Assembly: GCA_964304625.1 (NCBI GenBank)
Contig: OZ199840.1
Span: 1,798,001-1,862,000 of the forward strand
Direction of reading: 5' to 3'
Source: Kudoa neothunni
Taxonomy: Eukaryota; Cnidaria
DNA length: 64,000 nucleotides
Numbering within the stretch: the first letter of the stretch is position 1; every line of letters begins with the position of its first letter. The position numbers were made by a program, and so were the translations under genes. The notes under the pieces are model-generated. The model searched no databases. It was not told where the DNA came from and was given only the letters and a program-made list of their open reading frames with translations. This document shows, piece by piece, positions 1 to 11,600 of this stretch.

Positions 1-456
1 TAGCATTTCCACCACATCCAGTGTATTTAAATTGATAGCAAGAATTTTTATGACCACTACCAACTGCAGATGTTGAGTAATACCATCTTACCAATTTTTC
101 CTCATCTGCTACTTTACAGGAACCTGGCTCTTTAGGTAATTCACAGGCCCTTGATTTTTCTTCGGGTGTAAATCTAACTAATGGTTGTTTTATAATCTGT
201 AAATAAAATACGATTTACGATGGTTTTCACAAACAGCTTTTGATACAAAATTGTTAAAATTTCCCAATGAGCCCAGATATTTAAATGGTTTGCATTTTGC
301 CGTTTGAATGTCAACGTACCATCTATCGACTATAGCTGCAGCTTGTTGGTCAGTAGTCATCCAGGAAGGAGGTGCACCCTCGTCCTTGACATAAGAATCC
401 AACGCTCGTTCTATGCGAATATAATCATATTTATAAGAATTTGTTGTTGTTACCAA
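1..456 (-). CDS. Kunitz-domain protein, two or more domains (partial, cut by window start)
   Basis: Secreted-type protein of the BPTI/Kunitz family, which normally inhibits serine proteases. Read on the minus strand, two exons are joined by a 41-nt GT-AG intron (218-178), in phase. The upstream domain (about 456-219) has the Kunitz core around RWYVD, TAKCKPFKY and NNFVSKAVC, but keeps only the cysteines equivalent to BPTI C30 and C51; the C5-C55 and C14-C38 positions are replaced. The downstream domain (177-1) is orthodox as far as it can be read: CELPKEPGSCK, RWYY, QFKYTGCGGN, with Lys after the second Cys (the P1 position), which in this family favours trypsin-like proteases. The protein runs off the window edge. 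No start codon or signal peptide is visible; the open frame near 456 begins without a convincing Met, so an upstream exon is likely. The family call is firm; the target is unknown. Confidence 0.85.
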
Positions 457-459
457 GTG

Positions 460-2823
460 AGACAGTCACTAAAAATAAAGAAAAGATGACAACACTATGC
501 ATATATTGGTAAAAAAATAATACACATTCGTTTCATTACGAAACAATAGCACTAATTGATTAAAGAATAATTTTTAAATCAATTGATATATCAATAGAGT
601 AAATTTAATCTGTTAATAATATTATAGCATTTATTTGATAACTTTCTTTCATAATATTAACAAAACATGGTATGTTAAAGAATATTAATTAATAAATTGA
701 TATTAATAAAACTTTTTTACTATAATCTATTTAATATTGTTATTAAATTAACTTATACAGCAATAGTTCATTTTCATTATTCTAAATGCTTTATTAGAAA
801 CTATCTTCAATGAAATATCTTCTCTAGTGAAAAATTCTACAAAATCTGAGAAATCTCAAAACAATAAAAAAATATTCATAAAGTCCAATTCTTAAAGCAC
901 TCATTCAACGCTATTATATGTATAACTATTATTATATTTTATTCGCTATATAATATTATTTGATTCTTTTTAAATTCGAATATTATCTAACTAATTACAA
1001 ATGAGAGAATTAAAAAATATGAACTTTCATCTATTTAATTATTTTACCTATATAGGTTAATATAAATATGTGTCTCGTTGAGAATAGATTCAAGTATTTG
1101 AATGGAATGCTCATTAGATATATAGAATGAGTAAGGCCATATTTTTCAATACCTTGTGTAATGAAATATTTTCAGAAAATTATAATGGATTATTAATCCT
1201 CTTGTATAATGCTCGATATGACAATTAATGTCCTTTATGGAGTCACCGAACCGACCCATAAATAGTCATCGTAATCAATGTTCATTTACCCATATATTCA
1301 AGAAATAAAATAAATGAATTTTATAATTTCTATGATGTATATACTAATAACTAAATTAAATCCTTGTTATGTAAAAAAGAGCATTTTCGCTTATAATTGA
1401 GTCTCTTCCAATTTAAAACGTTGTTATATTATAAAATGAATTACTTAAGTGGTTATAATTCAAGAACATAATAATTTACGAATACAGATAATCTCCATGT
1501 TTACCCAAGAGCTGTTATACGTTTTTGTCAAAAATCGTATCAACTATTGAAATACTGTAAATTATGATAATACTATCTGGCAGTCAGTATTTTCGATTGC
1601 ATAGAGTTAATCCAAATTGTACTAAAGTTTATCTCTTACATTTTCCTCCAAATAATCAAGGTTGACTCATCTTCCGATTCGAAAATGTTGCAGTTTGCGT
1701 TGCACATACTAGAAAAAAATTTACTATACAAGGCATGAAAAATCCTAGATGAAAGAATTTTTATTGCCTGTTAATAAAAAAAGTACTTATATACAACGCA
1801 AATGTATAGAAACCTAAAAAATACAGAATTAACCAAATTTTATGAGATTATCTGACTTAAATCTCTCAAATTTACTATTTCGCAATCAAACACGATTAAA
1901 ATACGAATATTGTACTAGCAAAATTAAATATATGGTCTATAATATTTAAAAATATCTCTAAATATTTGTGTTACACATTTTATTACTGGAAAATATTTAT
2001 TTATCTATAGAAGTCACGCTTTATTATTAATCAATTACTTTAAAAGTATAAAAGAATTTAATGATTTGTATTTTGAAATTTAATAGTTTTTGATCCCCTC
2101 ATTCACCTCCCTAAGTAAAGATGTGTTAAAATGCATAACACATAAAGTTAAAAGATATTTATAATTTTTAGTTTCATATCAAACATTGTTTGAACTATTA
2201 ATTAATCCAATAAACGATATTAATTAATCCAGCACGCAGCAAGGCAAAGCGGGGATTTCGAGTCAGTTAATCTATAACTACAATCGTACGTCCCTGATTA
2301 TACAACATAGTGATACATCTTTTTGCAATCAAAGTTTGTTTAATCAATATATCTATAATATTTCCCTGAGAAAATATCAATAACTAAGATATTGTCATTC
2401 GATGTAATTACATTTATTTATGTCGATATTTAATAAAAATATTTTAATATAAGTTAATCCATAAAATATTTAATTTTTTTAAATAATATAAAATTTATTA
2501 CATTATTTATGCATTAAGCCATTTTAATCCGCGAATATTTTTTGAAAAGTATTATTGGGATTAATTTCGACCTATGAAAATATCGTCGAAGTATAAAGTA
2601 AGAAAAATTACAATCAATTTTAATACGATTATATTCGAGTTTTTAGATTAATTCCATACCACCTCATCATTTAATAAGTATCATCATAAAAAGAATTTAA
2701 AATTGATTTATTTTAGACTCGATTTAATCAATAAAAGATAATATTCGATTTTAAAATTAATAATTTTAAAAATATTTATCAATTAATCGCGCATGTTAAA
2801 TAACTTTGTAATATTTGGTAAAG
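460..2823. other. AT-rich intergenic region
   Basis: No coding stretch, RNA gene or repeat with clear ends is seen between the Kunitz gene and the transporter. The sequence is mostly A/T runs. The promoter of the downstream transporter should lie toward the right end. Confidence 0.6.
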
Positions 2824-3983
2824 ATGTTGCGAGTAGATATGAAAAAATTGTTTAATGATAATACCTTCAAAGTTTTTTATAATGGATTTTTCTTGTTGAT
2901 TCTTAATTTTATTCTTTCTGGTAACACTGTGATATCCGAATCTTATGCAAACTATGTGAAAGAAATGGACGATTTATGGATGCTGATATTCTTTAGAATG
3001 GTGGTAGCCATACCCATCAGTGCAATTATCGCATTGATATTCGAGGGAAAGTTTCAGTGTTGGTCCAATGAATGGAGGTAATATTTTGCAAAACACCCAT
3101 TTTTTATAATTATGTATATTTAATCAATTGCGTGATTTATAAAATAATTTTAAAATTGAAAAAAGAGTTTAATAAGCTTTTATTCTATAGATTGATGCTT
3201 TTCTTTGCCTTTTTTGGAGTAACTTCCACAACTTTATATCCCATCATGCATTTTACAGTGAGCGAATTCACATCCACCGCCTACGCATCACTTCTATCTC
3301 AATTAATTCCAATATTATCGTTGATTTTCTCGATGGCTTTAAAACTGGAACCTTCCTGGACAATGAAAGATAAATCCTCAATTTTACAGCTGCTGGGTAC
3401 CGTCGCGGGCGCTATTTTAGCCGCTGGTGTTTGTGTGATATCGCTTATTCAAGCTCCTCCCACCCCGACTATTGAATATTGGATTGGAGGTACGATTATC
3501 GGAATAATGAATAATTTGATTTTTTCGCTGTATTTGGTGTTACAATTGAAAATGTTCTATCGAAATCCAGAAAGTGATCTCAAAGACAAACCACTGACTG
3601 TCAATTTCTTATTCATACTCTATGGAACAGTCGTCTATTTTGTAGTATTCATAATATATTTTGGGGCTAAACAAGGTCAAGTCTCAAGCAGCATTGAGCT
3701 AGCGATTCCAGTTTTCTACTCTGGATTGTTGCATGTGGCTGTTGGGTTTGGGTTCCTATCCTACTGTATAAAGCGTTCATCAGTGATCATATCAAGTTGC
3801 TTATTTTCAATGCAAATTGCTACGAGTTTTCTTCTAAGGAGGTTTCTCTATGGCACATATCTCACCCATTTACATTACCTACTTTTTCCGTTACTGTTAT
3901 TAGCGGGCGAGATGATGATTTTTTCGCCACTATGTAGTGCCAAACCTCCTATTCATCCTAACCAAGAAATAGCCTTAGAATGA
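2824..3983 (+). CDS. DMT-superfamily (EamA / WAT1-like) membrane transporter
   Basis: Polytopic membrane protein of about 348 residues in two exons: 2824-3077 and 3191-3983, with a 113-nt GT-AG intron that closes an Arg codon. It has about ten hydrophobic segments and the two-fold repeat layout of drug/metabolite transporters. Landmarks in the order seen in plant WAT1-related proteins are: FFRMVVAIPISAII in TM2, GVTSTTLYPIMHFTVSEFTS in TM3, LLSQLIPILSLIFSMALKLE in TM4, LLGTVAGAILAAGVCV in TM5, a PP-containing loop, then NNLIFSLYLVLQ, and a C-terminal FLSYCIKRSSVIISS with a final helix rich in L and G. ATG 2824 is preferred because the open frame upstream has only a non-ATG start. WAT1 relatives move auxin, amino acids or other small metabolites, but the substrate here cannot be read from sequence. 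The gene is isolated, with no cotranscribed neighbour. Superfamily is near certain; the WAT1 subfamily is a judgement from recalled motifs. Confidence 0.85.
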
Positions 3984-5644
3984 GTGAATTTATTCATCTA
4001 TCTGTTACGTTATATTCTATCCATCTCGTTTCGTATTCCATATGAATTTTTGCGCATGATATACAGCTCATAAACTATAATCAAGGAGTTAAATTATTAG
4101 TTATTTTGATGATCTCGGCAAGCATTAAATTATTAATAAATAATATAATTCTTTTTTATATTCGAAATTATATGAATTTTCTCTAAAGCATTGCTTATCA
4201 ATTTATTATTTTGGAGCCATTGAAAAATTTTTTTTAAGTTTAAACGTGATTCTTGGCTCAGAAAGTATATACCAACAGTTTTTATGCATGAATTGTTTTG
4301 CTGAAACACTGTTGCGAAGTATATCTCATTAATTTGTGCTCAAAATACTTATTATACAATTAAATAACATTATACCATTTATTTTCCAGATTTTAGGGGG
4401 TTTGGATTATTCTTCTATTTTAGCCCATAAAATATCTCATGAATTAATAAAAAAGCATTTATTTTATGATAGATTTAACAATAATAATAATAATTTTTTC
4501 TAAGTTGAAACCCAAATTCAATGAAGTAAAACATATTAGGAAAAATTATCTTTATTATGTAAATATATTTAAAAGAATCTATAACGTACGTTTATTCAAT
4601 AATCAGCGACCTGCGAGTTAATCTAAACGCAAATCTAACGCCATAATGAAAAAAATATAAAATCAGCATTTTTATAATTTAAAGCCCAATTATTGTAAGA
4701 TTTTAATTAATAAATACATTAATGATTTTTCAATTATTAGTTTGTGCTAATTGATAGATAAATTATTTTGTTATTTGTGAAAAGTTCAATATTAAATTCT
4801 CCAAGTATATTCACGGTTCAATTTAACCAATTTGACCTAGGGCATATGTGATCAACCAGAGGTAAATTTTAGATGACAGGAGTAAATTAATCGACGTTAA
4901 AATTGGATACAGACAAGTTTTGCATAATTCGGTTTCTTGCGTATTCACTGATAAAAAGGAATTATATTATTCGGGGCTATTAAACTCAATAGGATGTTCT
5001 TATAAATGCTTAAAATGTTTTTAGAGATAAATATTTAACAACTATATATCAAACTACTATCAGTATCTCTATTGAATTTCTCGCTTATCTTTTAGAGATG
5101 TAGTCTAATAATACTAAAATAAACATATAATCGTAAAATATATAGAAATTGAGGTTTCCCGCTATAGGGGTAAATTTTCAATTTTTCACCGGGCCGAGGG
5201 AGAAATTTACAACGGCGGTTCAAAACCCCTCATCTATCTAGGTTTGTTTTTAGTCATTAAGTTTTTTAAATTTTATAAATTGATAAACAAGGGATAATTT
5301 ATTTTTAAACGACTTAGTTGACTACCCCTAGATTTTAATATTCAATAATTATTCGCAAAATTGCCCCAACGAATAGCGGTGAGCGACATCATCCAGTCCT
5401 ACACTAAATTGTTAATAATGTCTTCAAACGGCATTTTCTATTTAAAGTGAACGTACATCGTGCGCCAACAAATCAAATCCTTTGCAATCAATTCAGCATT
5501 ATTAAATTATAAATTAAAAAAATACAAAGTAAATATTTTTAAAATGTTCGCGTGAATACACACGGCAACACATCTGGAAAATGTTCTCATCGAGTTACAT
5601 AATGTAGGCAATCTTACGCGTCGGATCCTAATAGTAAAGAGTGA
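3984..5644. other. Intergenic, with one short GC-richer patch
   Basis: No gene is seen. The stretch at about 5155-5235 is clearly richer in G and C (cccgctatagggg, ccgggccgaggg, ggcggttcaaaacccc) than its surroundings and may be a transposon remnant, but no partner end was found. Confidence 0.45.
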
Positions 5645-8600
5645 TTAGACCGATTGGTGAAATATTAAAGAATTATTACAATAATTATTATCATCCTCAG
5701 TCGCACCGTTCATGCCACTGCCGAGTGTTTGAAAGGAATCATTATTGGTTGAGTCTCCGTGTGTATTTCGAGTTATTCCAACGTTTGTCATTGGGGTTAA
5801 TTCACTTTCAGAATGATTCCCTATTATTTGTTCACAGTCAGTCAACTCAATAAATAATAAAAATTCATATTTAATTGATGATTTCTATATACGTGATACT
5901 TTCACATCCTGAATTATTGGGGTAGTAGATAATACTATTACAGATTTCTTGTGGGGGGTAACTACCGAATATAAAGTCAACGTTTTTGATTAATTTAAAA
6001 TCATATGTATTATTACCGATAGTGGCATTCGATTCAATATATTTGGCTCTACTCACCAAGACATCTTTGGCGGTATCAAGGTAGTCTAGCCGAGTTTTAA
6101 TGTATTTAAAGACACGTCTCTCCATTAGGGTTTCTTTGGTGAGGCGTTTATAGTTGGTGACAAGTGTTGAGAATAATCTGGTTTGTTCGGCATGTAGATT
6201 TGCTGCTTTGGTGGAAAAATTGGTCAATCCTAAGTCGGAGAGTGGCACATGCTCACTGTTTTCATTTTGCATTAGGTAATGAGGTCTGAAGGGGATTTGT
6301 AGGTAGTAGGACACTTTGAATGAATGTATTTCTTTGGTCGTAAAAAGTTGCATATAATCCTATAGGAGAGTGTCTTTTAGTAATGAAATACAACGCTGTA
6401 TGAAAAGTAGAACAAATGAGAGAGCACAGAGTAGGCGATTTGTCTGTGCTTTATCACCCAAACCCTCACAACTAATTTAAAGTCACATACAAATGTGCAC
6501 GAATAATACTGAGTGATGTTTCTTATTTCCTTGGAAATCATTCTTAATTTTTCGAAATTTATAAGGTCATCATTCCAGGTAGAGTTTCCATCATTGATAA
6601 ATGTCAAGTCTTTTTGCAACACCGGGAATATAGGAATGAGTGTAGGTCTCGTTTTGTCATTGAGTAGTGCTCGGTATTTCATCATATTCCTCGAAGGATC
6701 CAACAACTGTTGCAGATTCTATAGAGGTGATGTTTGTATGATTATACACTATTTACCAACTCATTGGAGAGGAGAGCTTACGTTGTAGATTTTGTTGTAT
6801 TTGGGTAGAACTTTCTCCCATGAAGTAGTCAATACTTTCACAGCTGAGTGCATTAGACCACTGTAAAAATAAAGAATTAAAAAAATATTCCACACACATT
6901 CCAATATAAATCTTTAATCAAATAGAGCCATACCTAATAATGAAAAATACACTATTAAGATTTTTCAACTCTTTGCAAATATCTAAAATAATTTTAGTGG
7001 TCGGCGGTTGTTTTTACACAAACAGTCTTTATTACATGCGATTTTTATAAAATTCTCAATGACTTTTGCTCGTCCTGAAATCGTGGGTTCATCGAGAATT
7101 TCGTTAACAACCCAAAACAACTCTTGATTACAACTCTAATGCACCGAGAAAACGATCAAATCCATTAATTTTATTTTTGAGATACATTCACGAAAAAGTT
7201 TAGATTGGGATATTTTTCCTTGTTTTTGATTTCAAAAATACTATAAATGTATTCTTTAACTTTTATACGGGTGAAATTATCAAAATTCTACACGAAAATA
7301 TTACATTGAAATCATTTATCTTAACACTTACGTTGATAGATATAGCTTTAGCTACTATGGAAGGATCCAAATCAATAAATTTACAACTCATATTTTTTCT
7401 AATATCATTAACAACACAATCCAACGATGTAGCTGTTGAAAGCTTTTTGATATATAATCTAGTTTAGAGATAGCAATTAAGTGATATCGAAATAAAACGA
7501 CCTGTACCTTTTATTAAATCTTTTAAATTTTTGGAGGCAATTTTCGTTTTCCTTGATCAAATACTCGTCTAATGTCATAGTTTCAGTATCAATAGTCAAG
7601 CAATTGACGGTACTAATTAAAAGATTATCCAAATAACCCAATAAAATGATGATTACTGATTTTCATAGGATTCATTAAATACTAAAAGTATTTCCGCAGC
7701 TGTGACATTCTACTCACCCAAATCAGAAAATCCACTACTAATGAATAGTTTAAAGTCATACTGCATTTAACACTAAAGATTTCGATGTGCCGTCCACTTT
7801 GAAAATCTTGCAAACAGTAAGTGAGCGATCCAACAATCCATCAAATAGTTTCCGGTTGTTTGTGATAGAAATCGAATAGTTTCTGTTGAACAATATATCC
7901 AAGGGAATATAGTCGGGATTATCAACGGATTGATATTTTTGTGAGTCCTGACTTTGCTTTCCGTGGGTTTCGCTGAGACCAGTTTTGAGTGATTTGGTGA
8001 ACCTGCAAGAAACCACATCAATCTGATTCCAAACCACCAGCATGTAAGCGACTTACATTTTCAATCGTAAAAACTTTTTCAACTTCTTTCTCCCAGAATT
8101 ACTGGCTCCGCCTGTACCTTATTATTTAATATTATGATGTTTAATAATCGCATATTTGGTTAAATAATTAGCTAGTTGGTTACTTTGTGTCTCCGCATTT
8201 GTCGATGAAGAATCGTTGGTAGAATTGGCAGCAATCGGATCTGCTTGACTAACAGATCTAACCGATTCGCTTGGGAGTGCACAAGCCTACAATAAATTAT
8301 AAATTATTATAATATCTAGAATAGTTTTGATTGTGGTTTAAGTTATACAACTGCTCGGAAAATTACCTGTGTCGTCGAGCATTCATGCGGGGTAATATTC
8401 GAACTCTTAGCAAGAATGTCTATTTGATCTTGCATAATAAGTTTTGCTATAAAGACGTAGAAGAGTGAAGGGAATTTATGGAAAAATCGCGGTTACTTGT
8501 GATGCATCTTTTGTAGGTTAAAGAGATAAATTGGGATGATCCTATGAGTGCTTCAACCTTTAAGTTATCATAATTATTGTTATACATCGAATAATTCAAA

Positions 8601-11600
8601 ATATGGGGTAGTACCTCTGTATGATTCATGCTTTCCGTGGGTTTATTATTGATCACGGTAATTTCATCACCTTCTCGGAGCCCTGCGTTGAATCCATCAC
8701 CATTAGGAAGAACCTAAACACGTCGAAAGTTACATATTAAATAAAAACTTCTCTTAATTATAATTCTACTAAATTAACTAAATGACAATAGCATAAATTT
8801 AATAAAGAGATAATTTCATGTAATGTAACTGATTATGATTAATCAAATCAAGAATTATTAATCGCTCTAATATTATTCAAGATAAAATACTTTCATAAAT
8901 AGAGAATTGGATAATATAATGAGTTTATAAACGTATATTTATTCTTTACTCTAAATAACTTGGTTATGTTTTTAAAAATAGGAATAATCGAAAAATTTTT
9001 ATATTTTTATAACAAAAACAATAAAATATAATTAATACACGCTAAATTTTAATTTATGAAATATTTTAACATTTAGTTAAAAGTTATTTGTTTTAATTTG
9101 TGATCGTAGTTTTTGGAGTTTATTTTTAAAAAATTCGACGATTAGAATCAATTTAATCCGTAATTTTGATCTCTAGTTATAATGATACATGTATAACATT
9201 ATTTTTATGGTAAAAATTCACTATGAGCCCTGTTTTACAATGGTAGAATATGTTTGAATGTGTGCACTAGTGTTAACATTATTTTTCTCTATCCCAAGGG
9301 CATGAATAATTAATGAGACAAAGAATTTCAAATTACATTCTCCCATAATATATCAAAGTAAGTTTTAGCGCTCACATAAATTTCAAGAAAACAAAAAATT
9401 GATTTTGTACAAAAAAGATTATTTTAACTATTATCATAACCACCAGATATATATATATATATATATATATTGGTATTTTAAATTTCATATAATACCAGTT
9501 TAGCGAGATAGAAATTTTTATAACATTGTAAATTGTTAAACACGAAAAGATTACGCAATCAATGGAAATAGAATACTTTCAGATAAAGAATTGGTGACTT
9601 CAATATTCATCTCATGAGAATAATTACATAAGGACGCTTATATTAGAATTAAATAAAATATTAATTGTGGCTAAATATTAGCCAATTTCATAAAAGTAAG
9701 ACAACAGCTATTGACACAGGAATTTTTAATCCAGGTAACTCCTATTTATAGTTTGTCTATAAGGTTTATTATTTAGAATATGCTGTATTTATTCTTAACC
9801 TCTTCTGGTGGTATAGATAGGTCATAAATAATTAAGTATAATTGAAACTAATGACACCGGAATGTTATTTATCGTGTCAATGGCCACTTTCTTGAACGAA
9901 CACTAAATACAGAATTTATATTTTTATATTTATAATGTTTCAAACGAAATATAACCACCTTAAATTGGTCATCAAGAGAAGTTTTGAAACTATTTATTAT
10001 ATAAAACAATTGTATACATGTTTAATTATTAAATTTACATCATAAATAAAATACTATTCTTCATGATTCATTAAATGTTGTAAAATATATTGTTTTATTT
10101 CCTATACGAATTAATCACAATAACAAATTACAACCATATAAATAGTAATAATTTATTAATAGTAAATTATTGTCTGAAATTAAATAAACAAATTATTTAT
10201 TCATTAGGCATTAGGCATTATATTTTGGGGGTAATGGAGACAATTATAATTATAAACAAATAATTTATCGCCATTGGTGAAAATATGCTCTTGAAAAACT
10301 ATATTTATTAAGTAGGTAAATAAATTGAATATTTTATAGAAATATTTAAAGTGATCATTACCGTCGTTCCTTTTATATATTGGAATTGAGTTTATAAGAC
10401 ACATAAAACTTTATTAGCGTAGACAATTGTGTTATCTAACAGTTTCTTAATTTATTAACCAATTAATAATTAGCAAAGTCAAACTTAAGATAGTTATCAT
10501 TTATTATTATAATAAAATATCCGTCGCCCATAACCTCTTGAGATACTAATATTTTATATTAATTAAATCTCTCAAATAAATAATTATAAACAATATATTT
10601 TTTCAAAAAATAAAATATTTATTCGTCTCTGTTAAAACTAATAATTAATTATATTTGAATTAGTTTAATTGGTCAAGTGGAAGATTGTAAACAATATAAC
10701 ACCAAAAATATAGAAAATTACAATATTTTTATTTTTCATTGAATCATATTTCTTTTAATTGACAGAATAATCGTAAAAAAAATAATGCAGTAAATATTTT
10801 CAAACATGTATTATTTTTGGAGTCCCAGGACATACAGTGACTTATACACTGTACGTAATCAAAAGGGAAATAAAAACCATTACACATGACATGTAACTTT
10901 GCACATGCGAATTTAAATAAAAATTAAAAAATTATGTATATTTTGACCAACTAACATACTTCTTTAGTTCAATATTTGAATTAATTTGTAATGAAACACG
11001 ATTTAAAATTTGAAAATTTACAAAAAATGTATTATGCGAAATTTTTTAATTAAATCATAAACCAACTAATAAATACAGATGTTGATTTTGAAACATCATG
11101 AAGAATTCATTAGCTTTATTAATAAAAATATATTGAGAATCTATTATTTTTTTCCTCTCGTAAGTACAATTCACTCTTCCATTTGTAGATGATCAAAATC
11201 CATATTTTCTCCTTTTGAGAGTTTTTATTACTTTTGAATTAAACAATCGTTATAATGTTAAAGTAACCAGTCTATATAGTTATAATAGTATTCAAGGTAG
11301 ATCTTATTTTTACAACAAAGATCTTCATTTTTTCAAATTTAGCGTTTGACTTATTCGTTACTTTTTGAAAATATTTTATAATTTCAACTTTTGGGATAGA
11401 GTTGGATTTTTTAACCGTATGTTAACGCATAAGCCACAATCTTCATCGTTATGGGAAAGAAATCATTACATACGAGCCATAATCTTGCACGACACACAAA
11501 ATACGTAAAAACTATTGATATTTTAATTGTTCTAAGGTCAAATCGGGGAAATATATTGCTTTTGTTATTAAGTTTACAGAGCAAAAATGAAATTTTCTAT

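Noticed and set aside
304-489. Plus-strand open frame over the Kunitz exon
   Set aside because: It is antisense to the clear Kunitz coding sequence and has no protein-like composition.
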